Assembly (NCBI GenBank): GCA_001801665.1
Contig: MGYH01000009.1
Location: 1-7,827 of the forward strand
Length of the DNA: 7,827 nt
Source: Gammaproteobacteria bacterium RIFCSPHIGHO2_12_FULL_45_12
GTDB lineage: Bacteria > Pseudomonadota > Gammaproteobacteria > DSM-16500
Direction: 5' to 3'
Shown here piece by piece: positions 5,923 to 7,827 of the stretch. A program made the translations under genes and the position numbers. The stretch's first letter is position 1. Each line of letters starts with the position of its first letter. Below the pieces are notes generated by a model, which was not told where the DNA came from, searched no databases, and worked only from the letters and a program-made list of their open reading frames with translations.

Positions 5923-6879
5923 ATGGAAGATGTCGCAAACATAGGGATGTGGGTCGGATTTTCTGTTTTTCTGGTTTTTGCGCTAAGCATCGATACTTTT
6001 TTTTCAGGTAAGCACTATGCGCGCCCGCATGAATCCATGCAAGCGTCGCTTACGTGGACGCTGGTCTGGGTGACCACTGCGCTGCTCTTCAACGGCTTTT
6101 TGTGGGTCTATCTTTACAGTACCACGACGCTTGCCATTGCTAATGAAAAATCCCTGCAATTTTTAACGGGTTATCTCATTGAGAAATCATTGTCTGTCGA
6201 TAACTTGTTCGTTTTCTTTATGATCTTTCATCAGTTCCATATTCCCCTTGTTTCTCAGCAGCGCGTGCTGACCATTGGTATCTGGAGCGCCATTGTGATG
6301 CGTTTGGTAATGATTTTGCTAGGTGTCTGGCTGGTCTCACAATTTCACTGGCTTTTATATTTGATGGGTGCTTTTTTGGTGGTGACAGGGATTAAGATGT
6401 GCTTTCTTCAGGATCGGCATCCGGATTTGGCTGACAGCCTGACCATTAGATGCTTGAAGCGGATAGTGAGAATCACCAACAAGCTGCATGAACAGCATTT
6501 TTTTATTCGACAAGATTTTCGGCTTTATGCCACTCCCTTGTTTGTCGTGCTGGTGTTAGTTGAGATCAGTGATTTGATTTTTGCGACCGATAGTATTCCT
6601 GCCATTTTTGCTATTACCCGCGATCCTTTTATTATTTGGAGCTCTAATATTTTTGCAATATTGGGGCTGCGCGCATTGTATTTTTTATTGGCGAAAATGG
6701 TGCATCGATTTGAGTTGCTGAAATATGGCATTGCGCTGATCTTGGTGTTCATTGGTGGTAAAATGATGCTTGAGCCGTGGCTAGTTATTCCAGTGATGCT
6801 TGTGTTAGGCGTGATCGCTGGCATATTAGCGTTTTTTGTGAGTTTAAGCTGGTTATTGAGTGCCAAGCGGAGGGCATAA
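5923..6879 (+). CDS. alx: Alx/TerC-family integral membrane protein, probable manganese exporter
   Basis: TerC-family inner-membrane protein; E. coli Alx and related proteins export Mn2+ and are tied to alkaline pH response and metal loading of exported proteins. The 318 residues match E. coli Alx (321) end to end. About nine membrane segments can be drawn near 7-27, 43-65, 76-103, 113-137, 141-160, 202-226, 235-257, 264-282 and 286-310. Conserved acidic positions expected for metal transport are present: Asp24, Glu87 and Asp93 in GYLIEKSLSVDNLFVF, and Glu214, Asp217 and Asp223 in VEISDLIFATDSIPAIFA. DPFIIWSSNIFAILGLRALYFLL (234-256) is the other hallmark. ATG 5923 follows AAGGGG by 12 bases. 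It begins 17 nt after the second permease gene and ends 6 nt before nnr, so all three are probably cotranscribed. The 17-nt gap leaves no room for the long pH-responsive leader known upstream of E. coli alx. The exact metal is inferred from the family. Confidence 0.92.
   Translation: MEDVANIGMWVGFSVFLVFALSIDTFFSGKHYARPHESMQASLTWTLVWVTTALLFNGFLWVYLYSTTTLAIANEKSLQFLTGYLIEKSLSVDNLFVFFMIFHQFHIPLVSQQRVLTIGIWSAIVMRLVMILLGVWLVSQFHWLLYLMGAFLVVTGIKMCFLQDRHPDLADSLTIRCLKRIVRITNKLHEQHFFIRQDFRLYATPLFVVLVLVEISDLIFATDSIPAIFAITRDPFIIWSSNIFAILGLRALYFLLAKMVHRFELLKYGIALILVFIGGKMMLEPWLVIPVMLVLGVIAGILAFFVSLSWLLSAKRRA
6869..6874 (+). promoter_or_regulatory. Ribosome binding site of nnr inside the end of the alx-like gene
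   Basis: GGAGGG lies within the last codons of the preceding gene, eleven bases before the nnr ATG at 6886. It fixes the nnr start and supports coupled expression of the two genes, which are only 6 nt apart. Confidence 0.6.
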
Positions 6880-6885
6880 ATTGTC

Positions 6886-7827
6886 ATGCGTGCCATTAAA
6901 ACACCTATTTACCAAACACCACAAATTCGTGAATTTGAACGGCTGGCGCAAACTCGCTTTGACATAGCGCCTTCCGTGTTAATGCAGCGTGCAGGTCATG
7001 CCGCGTTTGATTTTTTTATGCGGCGCTGGCCACAGGCTAAGAGCATTGCCGTCTTTTGCGGCAGCGGCAATAATGGCGGTGATGGCTATGTTTTCGCGCA
7101 ACTAGCACAAGAACGCGGCCTCACGGTGAAGGTGTGGCAGTTAGGCCAGCATGATAAAATGAAAGACGAAGCAAAACAGGCACAACAAAAGTGTTTGAAA
7201 GCGAACGTGAGCATGTCGCCTTTCACGGAAAAACTGGATTTGCAGCAGACGGATGTGGTGGTTGATGCCATGTGCGGCATTGGCCTCTCAACGGATTTGC
7301 GGGAGGAGACAAGGCAGGTAATTGAGAAAATACAACGTTCTCAATTACCGGTGTTGGCAATGGATATTCCAACCGGCATTGAGGCGGATACGGGCCGTGT
7401 CCTTGGGGGTGCGTTGCATGCGACGGCGACGATGACCTTCATTGGGTTCAAATTGGGATTGATGACGGGCAATGGCATGGCTTATGCGGGTGAATTAGTG
7501 CTGAATGATTTGCAATTACCCGTGGACGTGTTTGCGGGTGCTGAGCCTGTCGCTGAAAAGATTCATTTAAACGCTTATGCGCCTTATTTAAAGCCGCGCT
7601 TACGCGATTGGCACAAAGGGTTGTCGGGGCATGTGTTGGTGGTGGGTGGTCATGTTGGGTTTTCAGGCGCGGTTAACATGGCGGCGCAAGCGGCGTTTCG
7701 CGTGGGTGCGGGTCGGGTGAGCGTGGCGACCCGACCGGAGCATGCGGCGGTGTTGACTGCGGCTTGTCCCGAGATAATGTGTCATGGGGTCGAAAGCGCC
7801 AGAGCGTTACAGCCGCTGATAGAGAAG
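6886..7827 (+). CDS. nnr: Bifunctional NAD(P)H-hydrate repair enzyme Nnr (YjeF), 3'-truncated by the window edge
   Basis: Nnr repairs hydrated NADH and NADPH in the cytoplasm: an N-terminal epimerase interconverts R and S forms and a C-terminal ADP-dependent dehydratase restores the S form. The frame stays open for 314 codons to the last base; the family is about 500 residues, so roughly 190 are missing. The epimerase domain spans about 1-215: LMQRAG (32-37), the GSGNNGGDGYV loop (59-69), VVDAMCGIGL (125-134) with Asp127, MDIPTGIEADTG (159-170) with Asp160, and TFIGFKLGLMTG. The dehydratase domain begins about 235 with HKGLSGHVLVVGGHVGFSGA and AAFRVGAGRVSVATRPEH. Unusual are DAMCGIGL for the common DALLGTGL and DIPTGIEAD for DIPSGLDAD, both conservative at the key Asp and Gly. 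It is the distal gene of the permease-alx-nnr run. In E. coli tsaE follows; here that lies outside the window. Confidence 0.96.
   Translation, partial: MRAIKTPIYQTPQIREFERLAQTRFDIAPSVLMQRAGHAAFDFFMRRWPQAKSIAVFCGSGNNGGDGYVFAQLAQERGLTVKVWQLGQHDKMKDEAKQAQQKCLKANVSMSPFTEKLDLQQTDVVVDAMCGIGLSTDLREETRQVIEKIQRSQLPVLAMDIPTGIEADTGRVLGGALHATATMTFIGFKLGLMTGNGMAYAGELVLNDLQLPVDVFAGAEPVAEKIHLNAYAPYLKPRLRDWHKGLSGHVLVVGGHVGFSGAVNMAAQAAFRVGAGRVSVATRPEHAAVLTAACPEIMCHGVESARALQPLIEK

Noticed and set aside
6525..6896. 123-codon minus-strand frame inside the alx-like gene
   Set aside because: Antisense to strongly conserved TerC-family sequence, with a composition typical of reversed membrane-protein codons and no ribosome site.

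Overview
The window reads as ordinary chromosomal DNA of a gammaproteobacterium with moderate GC content. Eight protein genes are present, two of them cut by the window edges: tsaD' (+), plsY (-), orn (+), queG (-), two tandem TyrP-like amino-acid permeases (+), an Alx/TerC-type membrane protein (+) and nnr' (+). TsaD, PlsY, Orn, QueG, Alx and Nnr all resemble their Escherichia coli counterparts closely from memory. The two HAAAP permeases side by side and the overall gene mix would fit a Legionella/Coxiella-like lineage, but that placement is inference, not demonstrated. I saw no tRNA, rRNA, CRISPR array, insertion sequence or phage gene.

Layout. Bases 1-1355 hold the 3' part of tsaD, convergent with plsY across a 14-bp gap that carries a stem-loop. 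A 142-bp divergent promoter region (1356-1497) separates plsY from orn. orn and queG converge and overlap by 27 bp, with a GC-rich hairpin across the orn stop codon. A 176-bp region (3139-3314) lies between queG and the first permease gene and contains a likely promoter and small leader ORFs. The two permease genes are 182 bp apart; that gap carries a near-consensus sigma-70 promoter followed by a very AT-rich leader. The second permease gene, the alx-like gene and nnr follow with gaps of only 17 and 6 nt, so they probably form one transcript. No gene-free stretch exceeds 300 bases.

How the genes relate. Two genes act on tRNA: tsaD makes t6A37 and queG finishes queuosine at position 34. orn finishes RNA decay, plsY starts phospholipid synthesis, and nnr repairs damaged NAD(P)H. 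In E. coli the order is orn(+) queG(-) nnr(+) tsaE(+). Here the same order and orientations hold, but a roughly 3.6-kb block of three transporter-type genes (two aromatic amino-acid permease paralogues and a manganese-exporter homologue) sits between queG and nnr. This is the most notable feature of the window.

No clearly new defence or mobile system was found. The points most worth checking are the transporter block, the divergence of the two permeases, the second permease's promoter and start-codon palindrome, and the short leader ORFs before the first permease gene and queG.
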